Source: Nibrella viscosa (GTDB lineage Bacteria > Bacteroidota > Bacteroidia > Cytophagales > Spirosomataceae). From it: DNA of 64,000 nucleotides. Positions 51,158 to 59,506 of this stretch are shown piece after piece. A program made the position numbers and the translations under genes. Under the pieces are notes generated by a model that did no database searches, was not told where the DNA came from, and saw nothing but the letters and a program-made list of their open reading frames with translations. The stretch is taken from positions 1 through 64,000 of the forward strand of contig NZ_BAABHB010000009.1 of assembly GCF_039541875.1 (NCBI RefSeq). Reading direction: 5' to 3'. Each line of letters begins with the position of its first letter. The stretch's first letter is position 1.

Positions 51158-52033
51158 TCAGGCAGGTATAACACCTAGTTGCTGCATCAGCCCGAAGTCA
51201 TTTTCGTTTACGTGTACCGAAACGATCTTACCTTGCTGAATGGTGAAGATGTCAATACCGAAATCCTTGATGTGGTTGCCGGTTGGCGCAGCACCCAGAA
51301 ACTCACCGTTGTGGGTACCTTCAATCTGCCAGCGGCTGGCTACCTTGTTGCCTTCAGCCATCTGCCGCAGGACCGTAAACTTAATATCCGGGAATGCGTT
51401 GCGCAGGTATTGTACAAAGCCGCGGAAATTGTCGTAGCCGCTGATAGGTGCAGGCTGGGTTGGAATGATAAAAGCAAACTGCGGGTCCAGAATTTCTTCA
51501 ATTACCTCCAGTTTGCCTTCGCTCATGATGTCCTGGAAATACCGCTGTACCAGGGCTTCGTTTTCGGCTAACTGCGCATTGGGATCCTGACCGTTGGTTG
51601 ATGGCAGAACGCCCAATTGCAGCATCAGACCGAGGGTATCTTCATGCCCGATGGACTCCGTAATTTTACCATCCTTAATGGTATGCCAGGTCATTCCATC
51701 AATTTCGAAGAAATTACCGGTGGCTTCGATATTGCCTTTCACCGTCAGCAGCGGTCCACCGGTATGCGTTCCGCCCCCTCTCCAGCGGGTAGCTACCCAG
51801 TCGCCATTGGCAACCATATCCTGCGGGTCGATATAAAAGTCTGGAAATGCAGTGTGCAGCATTTCTACGAGACCAATGAACCCATCGGGTCCTTTAAACG
51901 GTTCGGGGTGAGTGGGCAGGGTAAAGATGAAATCAGGGGTAAGAAGTTCGTAGGCCGTATCTTTATTGGCCTGCGTCATGATTTCATGAAAATAGCGCCG
52001 GGCAATAGCCTTGTTCGGATTACCTTTTGTCAT
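51158..52033 (-). CDS. Double SnoaL-like (ester cyclase type) protein
   Basis: A 291-residue protein with two SnoaL-like domains. Both carry the polyketide-cyclase-type pattern: RRYFHEIMTQANKDTAYELL with AFPDFYIDPQDMVANGDWVA in the first, and VQRYFQDIMSEGKLEVIEEI with AFPDIKFTVLRQMAEGNKVA in the second. Both end in LGLMLQLGVLP / FGLMQQLGVIPA. The domains are internal duplicates. It lies 35 bases behind the GMC oxidoreductase gene and is probably co-transcribed with it. Confidence 0.85.
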   Translation of the reverse strand: MTKGNPNKAIARRYFHEIMTQANKDTAYELLTPDFIFTLPTHPEPFKGPDGFIGLVEMLHTAFPDFYIDPQDMVANGDWVATRWRGGGTHTGGPLLTVKGNIEATGNFFEIDGMTWHTIKDGKITESIGHEDTLGLMLQLGVLPSTNGQDPNAQLAENEALVQRYFQDIMSEGKLEVIEEILDPQFAFIIPTQPAPISGYDNFRGFVQYLRNAFPDIKFTVLRQMAEGNKVASRWQIEGTHNGEFLGAAPTGNHIKDFGIDIFTIQQGKIVSVHVNENDFGLMQQLGVIPA

Positions 52034-52068
52034 GGTAGTGTAGGTTTAAAAATCGATTCAGGAAGAGA

Positions 52069-53598
52069 TTAATTGTCACTGAGAATCATATCAGCGGCTT
52101 TTTCACCGATCATGAAACTAGCCGCCACTGTATTGCCGCTGGTTACCGTCGGCATCACAGAGGCATCGGCTACGCGCAGGCCCTGCACACCACGTACGCG
52201 CAGTTGCGGGTCAACCACAGCCATTGGGTCGGTATCACTGCCGATTTTACAGGTACCGGCCGGGTGCCAGAGTGTTGAACTCTGCGTCCGGATAAAGCCG
52301 TCCGGATCGCCGGGGCCAGGGGCAAGTTCGCCACCGTTCAGGCTGGAGAAAGCCTCCGTATCTGCAATTTTCCGGATAATCTCCAGCGCTTTATGGAATA
52401 CCTCCAGGTCGGCCGGATGCCCGAAATAATTCGGGTTAATCAGCGGCTTATCCATCGGGTCGGCAGAGCGGAGCTGTACACTGCCGATACTCTTCGGCTG
52501 CACCAGAATCGGCAGAAAAATAGCGACGTTGCCACCAAAGTCGGGCAGTAGCGGAGCCAAGGGTGACGGAATGCTGGGTGTAAAGTTCAGTTGCAGATCG
52601 GGCACCGTAGCCTCCTCTGCGGTTTTTACAAACAGCACGTTCCCCGTGAGCAGCGTGGTCATGGGGCGTTCGCTCTTCGCCCGGAAAATAACCGGTAGCT
52701 GAATATGGTCCTGCAGGTTCTGACCAACGCCCGGCAGGTCGGCGGCTACCGGAATACCCATGCTCGTCAGGTGATCGGCAGGACCAACACCCGACAGCAT
52801 CAAGATTTTAGGGCTTTGCAAAGCACCGGCGCTAACAATGACCTCTTTCTCAACCATAATCTGCTCGGTAGCCCCGTTGCGAACAAACTCGACTCCCACT
52901 GCGCGGCCATCTCTGATGATTACGCGGGTGACCTGCGCTTCGGAAATAACGGTCAGGTTGGGGCGGGTAAGCACCGGGCAGATAAAGGCCGTAGCGCCAC
53001 TAGCCCGCTTTCCGTCGGGCGAGATATGAAACTGCAGCAGCCCGGCGCCGTTTTCCTGGCGTTCGCCGTTGTAATCCCAGTAAGGGCCGTCGTAACCGGC
53101 CTCTACGGCACCCTTCAGAAATTCTTCGGAGCGCATCACTTCGTCGGGGCAGTCGCAGACACTCAGCTCACCGCCGGTGCCGTGATAGTCGGATGCTCCG
53201 CCGGCATAGTCTTCCGACTTTTTGAAATACGGCAGAACTTCCCTGAAGCTCCAGCCGGTAGCACCCCGGGCGCTCCACTCGTTGAAATTTTCGGGATTTC
53301 CCCGAACATACATCATGGCATTGATCGTGGTACTGCCACCAACCACTTTACCCTGGTTGATGGTAAGCTCGCGGTCAGCCATGCCCGGCTGCGGAGTTGT
53401 GGGCAGTGCCCAGTCGAGATCAGACCCCCATAATTTCACAAAACCGCCGGGGTCCTGTGTATTGGGGTCTTCAGACCAGGCTCCTGCTTCAATCACTACC
53501 ACGCTTGTACCGGGGTCAGTGCTCAGCCGGTTGGCGAGCACACTTCCAGACGCCCCCGATCCGATGATCGCGTAGTGGTAAGTAGATGGAACATTCAT
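52069..53598 (-). CDS. GMC family FAD-dependent oxidoreductase
   Basis: A 509-residue flavoprotein of the glucose-methanol-choline family. The FAD fold YAIIGSGASGSVLANRLS, the GMC signature QGKVVGGSTTINAMMYVRG, SAGALQSPKILMLSGVGP, and the catalytic region SSTLWHPAGTCKIG with a second conserved site at TVTSGNTVAASFMIGEKAAD are in place. It oxidises a primary alcohol or related group to the aldehyde. The substrate is not clear; the neighbouring TPP enzyme and SnoaL proteins suggest a multi-step pathway. No signal peptide is seen. Confidence 0.93.
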   Translation of the reverse strand: MNVPSTYHYAIIGSGASGSVLANRLSTDPGTSVVVIEAGAWSEDPNTQDPGGFVKLWGSDLDWALPTTPQPGMADRELTINQGKVVGGSTTINAMMYVRGNPENFNEWSARGATGWSFREVLPYFKKSEDYAGGASDYHGTGGELSVCDCPDEVMRSEEFLKGAVEAGYDGPYWDYNGERQENGAGLLQFHISPDGKRASGATAFICPVLTRPNLTVISEAQVTRVIIRDGRAVGVEFVRNGATEQIMVEKEVIVSAGALQSPKILMLSGVGPADHLTSMGIPVAADLPGVGQNLQDHIQLPVIFRAKSERPMTTLLTGNVLFVKTAEEATVPDLQLNFTPSIPSPLAPLLPDFGGNVAIFLPILVQPKSIGSVQLRSADPMDKPLINPNYFGHPADLEVFHKALEIIRKIADTEAFSSLNGGELAPGPGDPDGFIRTQSSTLWHPAGTCKIGSDTDPMAVVDPQLRVRGVQGLRVADASVMPTVTSGNTVAASFMIGEKAADMILSDN

Positions 53599-53673
53599 GG
53601 CAAGGCCAAAGGTTTACAGTTGGTTAAGGGCAGAGCCCTTCCAGATAGTTTCCAGCGTATTACGTCTCGTTTG

Positions 53674-55422
53674 TTACTGCGAGCAGTTTGACTTGATCCA
53701 GTCGGGATGAAAATCACCCTCCAGCACCAGGTCGATCAGGAACGGCTTATCATCGGCCAGCATACGTTCAATAGCCGGCTGAATGTCTTCGGCTTTTTCT
53801 ACCCGTACGGCGTTAACCCCCATCGACTGCGCCAGCAGGTCGAAGCGGATAGGCGGATACGACAGATCGAACGAGAGCGGATGTTTCCGGTCTTCTATGC
53901 TGCGCTCCTTCCAGTACACATCAATGTTGAGCTGTAGCAGTTTATAGGATCCGTTGTTACAGACCACAAACTTAGCGCCGGTATTATGGCGGGCTGCCGA
54001 CCACAAGGCCTGGATGGTGTACATACTGCCGCCGTCGCCGGAGAAGCCAATAACTGTTTTGTTTGGGTGGGCCAGTTTAGCGCCCAACGCACCGGGGAAA
54101 CCGATACCGAGTGAGCCGCCACGGGTTATGAAATAGCTGCCGGGTGCTTTGGGAGGTATCTGTTTCTGAACGTCAGGTGAGTTGGTCAGCGCTTCGTCAA
54201 CAATGACAACATCGTCCGGAACATGCGTTGCCAGCACTTCTGCAAACTGCCCCATCTTCAGCCGGCCGGATTCTGACGGCGTCGTTGGGGTTATTTCGGC
54301 TTTTTGCTTCTCCCGAGCTTCGGTAAACTGGCGAAGGCGATCGGCACCGGCCTGTTTCTGGGCGTCGGTCATGATACGCGCCAGAGCCTCGGCCAGCGCC
54401 TGCAGCGACAGCTTCGGATCACTTACCACCCCAAGATCGACATGGTGATTCTTCGCAATTTCGTACGCGTTCAGGTCAAAGTGAATTACTTTGGCACCGG
54501 GCTTGTAAATATCTTCCAGACGCGGGAATACCTCCGGCACCATATAGGTACCGGCAATCAGGTTGACATCACCCTTGCTGGTGATTGGATGGCTGTACTC
54601 GCCAAACATATGGCCGGTGGTTCCCATGTAGAGCGGATGGGTATTGTCCATGAACACATCGCCAAAATCCACGCCGTATACTTCGGCACCCAGCAATTCG
54701 GCCACGCGGGTCAGTTCGCTGTTGGCACCGGAATAGGCCACGCCGTCGCCGGCGAAAATCATGGGTTTTTCGGCAGCCGCCAGCATTCGGGCCGCTTCCT
54801 CGATCTGATCAGGTGACGGCAGTACCCGTGTAGAGGGCAAACTTGTCGGCACAACCGGCTCATCGTTAACCGCATCCAGCACATCCATCGGCAAACAGAC
54901 ATATACCGGTCCCATAGGCGGAGTAGCCGCTATCTTGATAGCCCGGCGCAGGGTCCGCAGTAACGACTTCGGCGTCAGCACCATAGTCGAGTATTTGGTT
55001 ACCGGAGCCATCATAGACACCAGATCGTTGGCCATCTGGGCGTCCATGTTCATGTACTGCAAGCCCGCATCCGATCCAATGACCACCAAAGGTGCATGAC
55101 CGCGCTTGGCCTGGTACAACGCCCCTACGGCGTTACCAATACCCGGCGAGCTATGCAACTGCACCAGTGTCGGCTTCTGCGTGGCTCTGGCGTAGCCGTC
55201 GGCCATCAGAACGGCGACACTTTCCTGCAGCGTCAGGATGTACTTCATTGCCGGGAAATCGGCCACGGCATCCAGGAAACCCTGTTCCACCGTGCCCGGG
55301 TTTCCGAACATATGATCCATGCCGTCGGCCAGGAATTGCTCAATAATGGCATGGTTCCCCGTTCGTGTTACCTGCCCATTGGTCCGTTGAGTCGACTCAT
55401 TACCCTGAATAAGCGTTTGCAT
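53674..55422 (-). CDS. Thiamine-diphosphate enzyme, benzoylformate decarboxylase-like
   Basis: A 582-residue ThDP enzyme with the three domains in order. The PYR domain has the catalytic Glu in LTLQESVAVLMADGYARA. A middle domain follows (MIFAGDGVAYSGANSELTRV). The PP domain has SFGF-like ISFGFPGALGAK-type residues (here GGSLGIGFPGALGAKLA) and the ThDP/magnesium motif GDGGSMYTIQALWSAARHNT...NNGSY. The family includes benzoylformate decarboxylase and acetolactate-synthase-like enzymes, which act on 2-oxo acids. It lies 75 bases before the GMC gene. The likely link is formation of an aldehyde or acyloin for the neighbouring enzymes, which is inference. Confidence 0.9.
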   Translation of the reverse strand: MQTLIQGNESTQRTNGQVTRTGNHAIIEQFLADGMDHMFGNPGTVEQGFLDAVADFPAMKYILTLQESVAVLMADGYARATQKPTLVQLHSSPGIGNAVGALYQAKRGHAPLVVIGSDAGLQYMNMDAQMANDLVSMMAPVTKYSTMVLTPKSLLRTLRRAIKIAATPPMGPVYVCLPMDVLDAVNDEPVVPTSLPSTRVLPSPDQIEEAARMLAAAEKPMIFAGDGVAYSGANSELTRVAELLGAEVYGVDFGDVFMDNTHPLYMGTTGHMFGEYSHPITSKGDVNLIAGTYMVPEVFPRLEDIYKPGAKVIHFDLNAYEIAKNHHVDLGVVSDPKLSLQALAEALARIMTDAQKQAGADRLRQFTEAREKQKAEITPTTPSESGRLKMGQFAEVLATHVPDDVVIVDEALTNSPDVQKQIPPKAPGSYFITRGGSLGIGFPGALGAKLAHPNKTVIGFSGDGGSMYTIQALWSAARHNTGAKFVVCNNGSYKLLQLNIDVYWKERSIEDRKHPLSFDLSYPPIRFDLLAQSMGVNAVRVEKAEDIQPAIERMLADDKPFLIDLVLEGDFHPDWIKSNCSQ

Positions 55423-55441
55423 AAGGATCAGGATCTAATTA

Positions 55442-56269
55442 TTACCAGCCATAGCGTTTCAGGCCGTTATCGAGGACATTAACAAACTGCTCACCGAATT
55501 CAAATGCGCACTGAAGTGAGCGGGCGGTGATAAACGGATAATCAACAATAACAGAGGTCTGCTTGCCGAAATTACCATGATACTGCCCTTCCGGGCCTAC
55601 GGCATCTGAAAGCATATACTCCAGCGTATATGGCGGAGGCCCCATGTTCAGGTCGGTGTGCAGAAAACCGGTGTTATCGTGGTAATCATACTCGATACAG
55701 TGGCCTGTCACGTGCTTGCCGCGGATTATCGACTTGCGCTCGTTGAAGTCGCGGGCAAAGATCAGCGGAGCCACGCCGTAGCAGATGGCCCCAATCGGCA
55801 TATTCTTCTTGTAAAAAGCCAGAATAATGTCGTGCACCCGCTGGTTGTTCACCATATCAATGATTGGTCCGCTACCACCTACCAGCAGCAGGGCAGCATA
55901 TTCTTCGGTCAGTTTGTCCTGAGCAACCTTAACATCGCTGAAATACTGTTCAAATTTTCTCAGGAAATCGGGCGTTGAGAAATAAGGTCGCTCCGGGATT
56001 TCTTCCGACATGTTCCGGCGTTGTTCGAGCCGGTTGGTAGCCTCAAACGCCTTAACTTTTTCGGCCGCTTCAGACGTTGTTACACACATACCGAGTGGAG
56101 GGTCGACGTAGGTAGTGTCATAACTAGGCGGCAGGGCTTCGGCCTTTTTGCCTTTAGGGGTCATAAACTCTACGGTATAGCCGGCCTCTTCCAGCTTTTC
56201 GAGAGGCCCAACCAGTTCAATGCCCCAATAACCAAACTCAGATAAGATAGCTAAAACTTTCTTTGACAT
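55442..56269 (-). CDS. DJ-1/PfpI family protein (type 2, long form)
   Basis: A 275-residue DJ-1/PfpI protein: KKVLAILSEFGYWGIELVGP at the start, LLLVGGSGPIIDMVNNQRVH and the nucleophile elbow IGAICYGVAPLIFARDFNER with Cys. Several inserts make it longer than the usual 180-200 residues (e.g. 60-115). It is the first gene of the minus-strand cluster and faces the AGE epimerase across 1 kb. I recall a PfpI-type gene also lying beside the AGE gene of the Synechocystis icfG locus, which would need checking. Confidence 0.85.
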   Translation of the reverse strand: MSKKVLAILSEFGYWGIELVGPLEKLEEAGYTVEFMTPKGKKAEALPPSYDTTYVDPPLGMCVTTSEAAEKVKAFEATNRLEQRRNMSEEIPERPYFSTPDFLRKFEQYFSDVKVAQDKLTEEYAALLLVGGSGPIIDMVNNQRVHDIILAFYKKNMPIGAICYGVAPLIFARDFNERKSIIRGKHVTGHCIEYDYHDNTGFLHTDLNMGPPPYTLEYMLSDAVGPEGQYHGNFGKQTSVIVDYPFITARSLQCAFEFGEQFVNVLDNGLKRYGW

Positions 56270-57314
56270 AGCGTCGAAGATTTAGTGAATGTAAAAGGAT
56301 TTTACTGTAAAATGACAAGATGAAAACTTCCTAAAGATAGAGCCGAATTTAACTACGAGCAGCACCGTGGTAGTTAAACCGAAGCGTCGGCGGAAGCTTC
56401 TGAAAGAAAGCTGCCCCAAATGTTGCAAAGAACATGACCAAACGCAAGACCCAATTCATGTTTTTATTAATCGTGCTAAAAAATTAACGGCGCTTCATAT
56501 ACCTGAGTCTCATTGGGTATAGGCTAATAGCCGGTAAAACTGCTGCAATTGTAAGCATTAACCATGGCCCGGCAACCAACCTTTTGAGTGAACGGTAACC
56601 TAATTCTAAACGACAATTACTTACTTAGGCCCTGGGAGCCTGTAATCCCTGATGGGCAGGCTATGCCGGTCAGGACTCCGCCTTCAGCCCTGCATACACC
56701 AGGATTCTGACCGATTACAAACTCTTTTTTCTTAAACATTTTTTTATTTGACTTGTAAGGGGGCTTTCTATATGTTTACGCCTGTTATACGGTGTTGTCA
56801 CCGGCAAATAAAAAGCAGAAAATAAAGCTTGTATATTTCCGCAGGATTAGCACATTTGCAGCACATTGAGTTGCTGATATGCAGCATCAACCAAATTTTT
56901 TAGCAGCCCAACCTGTTGCCGACCACAGAGTTGCAATGAATGAAGTGTTTTTCCGGTGTCCCTTTGGTCAAGTGTTGACTCGGAAACAAACCTTCTCCAA
57001 TTGATCAATACGTCGATCTGAAGACCTTTACGGGCACTTCGCCGGCTCTGATGATTACTTTATGCTTACAACAGCTTACTTATCTGGCGAGAGTTATACA
57101 AACCAGTATGAGTAAGTACCAACCGTAACCTATCTGGTTCCTGACCAGACAGGTATCTTCCAGCAAAACACTTTATAGATTTTGATTACGGTGGCATCGG
57201 TAAAGACAGCACTCTTTACCGATTTCTCATCTTCGGGCAGTTGAGCGCTGCCTGTGGTGCATATAGTGTTTAGTAAACCTTTCAACCAATGTAAACAAAA
57301 CAATTTATTTTCTT
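56270..57314. other. Long gene-free divergent region
   Basis: These 1045 bases separate the DJ-1 gene from the AGE epimerase. No reading frame over 30 codons with known features was seen. A GC-rich island near 56637-56713 contains two possible stems: AGCCTG (56637-56642) with CAGGCT (56657-56662), and CGGTCAG (56667-56673) with CTGACCG (56707-56713). A third, perfect hairpin is listed separately. The length suggests a complex double promoter or an untranslated RNA. Confidence 0.55.
57196..57223. promoter_or_regulatory. Perfect 10-base inverted repeat upstream of the AGE epimerase gene
   Basis: ATCGGTAAAG (57196-57205) and CTTTACCGAT (57214-57223) flank an 8-base loop, 91 bases before the ATG at 57315. 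It could be an operator or a leader hairpin; no T-run of terminator strength follows. Confidence 0.55.
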
Positions 57315-59141
57315 ATGAATGTTGATTTCACCTTTTCGGACACAATTGCCGGCTACATTGTGGACTTCAATCCGGAGGAAAAGTATTATGTGGTGGAGAC
57401 GCCGGACAAGAGGCAATTCAAACTGAACCTGATTGCCTCAACGTATGCCAAAAATGTACGGAACCTGGGAGAACCCTATTCGGACGCGACCGGAGCCATG
57501 CGCGAGATGTTATCGCAAAAAGGTCAGTTTGTTTTTAGCTATGGTACCTTCTACCCCGCCGGCGACGGAAAAGAGCCTGTTTTTGAAACCCAATGGATGG
57601 TCTTCCCCGGCAATCAACCTGGCCAATATCGTCAGGAAGAGCAGAACTGGTGGATCAGACAGATCGACGAAATTGCCGCCAAGTACCTGAAATGGCAGTT
57701 TAACCACCCTGAAGACAAAATTGATTACAAAAACTACCGGACCATTCTGCACCTGGCTGGTGCTAAAAAAGGGGATTACCTACAGGAAACAGATACCATT
57801 TCCCGCATGGTTTACGGCTTCGCGTCGGCCTATCTGCTAACCGGCTACGATCCGTTCCTCGAAGGGGCCGAACTGGGTACCAACTACCTGCGTGACCACA
57901 TGCGTTTTTACGATCAGGACGATGACCTCGTTTACTGGTATCATGGCCTGAAGGTAGAAGGCGACAAAGAAACCAAGCTGCTCACATCTGAATTCGGTGA
58001 CGATTACCAGGCTATTCCGATGTACGAGCAGATCTACGCGCTGGCCGGCCCGACACAAACCTACCGGATTACAGGCGACAAGCGGATCATGTTCGATATT
58101 GAGAAAACCATTGATCTGTTCGAGAAATACTATAAAGACAAAAACGGTATCGGTTACTTCTCGCACATCGACCCCATTACCCTTGACCCCCGCGCCGAAT
58201 CCCTGGCGCACAACCGGGCCCGCAAGAACTGGAACTCCGTTGGCGACCACGCACCGGCTTATCTGATCAACCTGTATTTGGCCACGGAAGACCCTAAATA
58301 CGCTGATTTTCTGGAGTATACATTTGATACCATCACTCAGTATTTCCAGGATTACGACCACAGCCCGTTTGTGCAGGAGAAATTCATGGAAGACTGGAGC
58401 AAAGATCAGACCTGGGGCTGGCAGCAGAACCGGGCGGTGGTAGGCCACAACCTGAAAATTGCCTGGAACCTGATGCGGATGCAGTCGCTGAAGTCTAAGG
58501 AGGATTATCTGGAGTTTGCCAAGAAAATTGCTGCGGTCATGCCGAAAGTAGGTTCCGATCCACAGCGTGGTGGCTGGTACGATGTGGTTGAGCGTGAAAG
58601 CACCATCAACGGGCAGCCCCGGTTTGTGTGGCACGACCGTAAGGCGTGGTGGCAGCAGGAACAAGCCATTCTGGCGTATCTGATTCTGTACGGAATCCTG
58701 AAAGATCCGGAGTACCAAAAGCTTGCCCGCGAGTCGGCTGCGTTTTACAACACCTTCTTCCTGGATCTGGATGATGGAGGGGTTTATTTCAACACGTTTG
58801 CCAACGGTATGCCATATCTGATGGGTACGGAGCGTCTGAAGGGCAGCCACTCCATGAGCGCTTACCACAGCACGGAGCTTTGCTACCTGTCGGCGGTATA
58901 TACCAACCTGCTCATTACCAAGCAGCCGCTCGATCTTTATTTCAAGCCTTACCCGAACTCATTTAAAGATAATGTGTTGCATGTATCGCCTGATATTCTG
59001 CCGAAGGGTAGCATTTACATCAGCGAATGCTTCATTGACGATGAGCCGTATACTAATTTCAACGCGCAGGCACTGACCGTAAAGCTGCCGGATACGGATA
59101 AGCAGGTTCGGGTGAAGGTAAAAATTACTCCGGTAACCTAA
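57315..59141 (+). CDS. AGE (N-acylglucosamine 2-epimerase) family protein
   Basis: A 608-residue protein. A beta domain of about 130 residues (FTFSDTIAGYIVDFNPEEKY at the start) precedes the alpha/alpha barrel of AGE epimerases. AGE-like segments include RMVYGFASAYLLTGYDPFLE, YYKDKNGIGYFSHIDP, GHNLKIAWNLMRM and FVWHDRKAWWQQEQAILAYL. A C-terminal beta segment ends in VRVKVKITPVT. The two extra domains set it apart from the ordinary 390-residue epimerase. It resembles the protein encoded at the start of the cyanobacterial icfG cluster. The substrate is unknown. It is followed closely by STAS, glgX, STAS and kinase genes. Confidence 0.87.
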   Translation: MNVDFTFSDTIAGYIVDFNPEEKYYVVETPDKRQFKLNLIASTYAKNVRNLGEPYSDATGAMREMLSQKGQFVFSYGTFYPAGDGKEPVFETQWMVFPGNQPGQYRQEEQNWWIRQIDEIAAKYLKWQFNHPEDKIDYKNYRTILHLAGAKKGDYLQETDTISRMVYGFASAYLLTGYDPFLEGAELGTNYLRDHMRFYDQDDDLVYWYHGLKVEGDKETKLLTSEFGDDYQAIPMYEQIYALAGPTQTYRITGDKRIMFDIEKTIDLFEKYYKDKNGIGYFSHIDPITLDPRAESLAHNRARKNWNSVGDHAPAYLINLYLATEDPKYADFLEYTFDTITQYFQDYDHSPFVQEKFMEDWSKDQTWGWQQNRAVVGHNLKIAWNLMRMQSLKSKEDYLEFAKKIAAVMPKVGSDPQRGGWYDVVERESTINGQPRFVWHDRKAWWQQEQAILAYLILYGILKDPEYQKLARESAAFYNTFFLDLDDGGVYFNTFANGMPYLMGTERLKGSHSMSAYHSTELCYLSAVYTNLLITKQPLDLYFKPYPNSFKDNVLHVSPDILPKGSIYISECFIDDEPYTNFNAQALTVKLPDTDKQVRVKVKITPVT

Positions 59142-59162
59142 TAAGGATCAACCAATAAATGT

Positions 59163-59501
59163 ATGGAAGTAGCAGTAGATTCTGTAGAAAACATTACCGT
59201 CATTGACGTAGAAGGCAGCATCGACAGCAAAACGGCCCCCGACTTTCAGAGCAATGCGCTGGCGGCTGCTGCCGACAAAGACAAGATCATCATCAATATT
59301 TCGAAGGTGGACTTTCTCTCCAGCGCGGGTCTGCGGGTATTGCTGATGATTTACCGCCAGATCAAAGCCAAAGACGGTAAAGTGGTGCTGGTTGGAGCCT
59401 CCGAAGAGATTCAGGATGTTATGTCAAACACGGGTTTTCTGAACTTTTTCATTCTGGCCGACAACCTGAATGAGGGAGTCACGGCCCTTAAAGCCAATTG
59501 A
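59163..59501 (+). CDS. STAS-domain anti-sigma factor antagonist (RsbV-like) 1
   Basis: A 112-residue single STAS domain. VIDVEGSIDSKTAPDFQSNA and the phosphorylation loop KVDFLSSAGLRVLLMIY are typical, with Ser in the SSAG motif as the likely phosphate acceptor. In partner-switching the unphosphorylated form binds the RsbW-type kinase and frees its target. It lies 21 bases after the AGE gene and ends 5 bases before the preferred glgX start, so co-translation with both is likely. Confidence 0.93.
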   Translation: MEVAVDSVENITVIDVEGSIDSKTAPDFQSNALAAAADKDKIIINISKVDFLSSAGLRVLLMIYRQIKAKDGKVVLVGASEEIQDVMSNTGFLNFFILADNLNEGVTALKAN

Positions 59502-59506
59502 CCGGT

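Noticed and set aside
56936..57004. A 22-codon open frame (MNEVFFRCPFGQ...) in the long intergenic region
   Set aside because: It is too short, has no ribosome-binding or promoter support, and is expected by chance in 1 kb.
57837..58868. A 343-codon open frame on the minus strand opposite the AGE epimerase
   Set aside because: It overlaps a well-supported gene entirely and shows no domain features; it is a shadow frame caused by codon bias.
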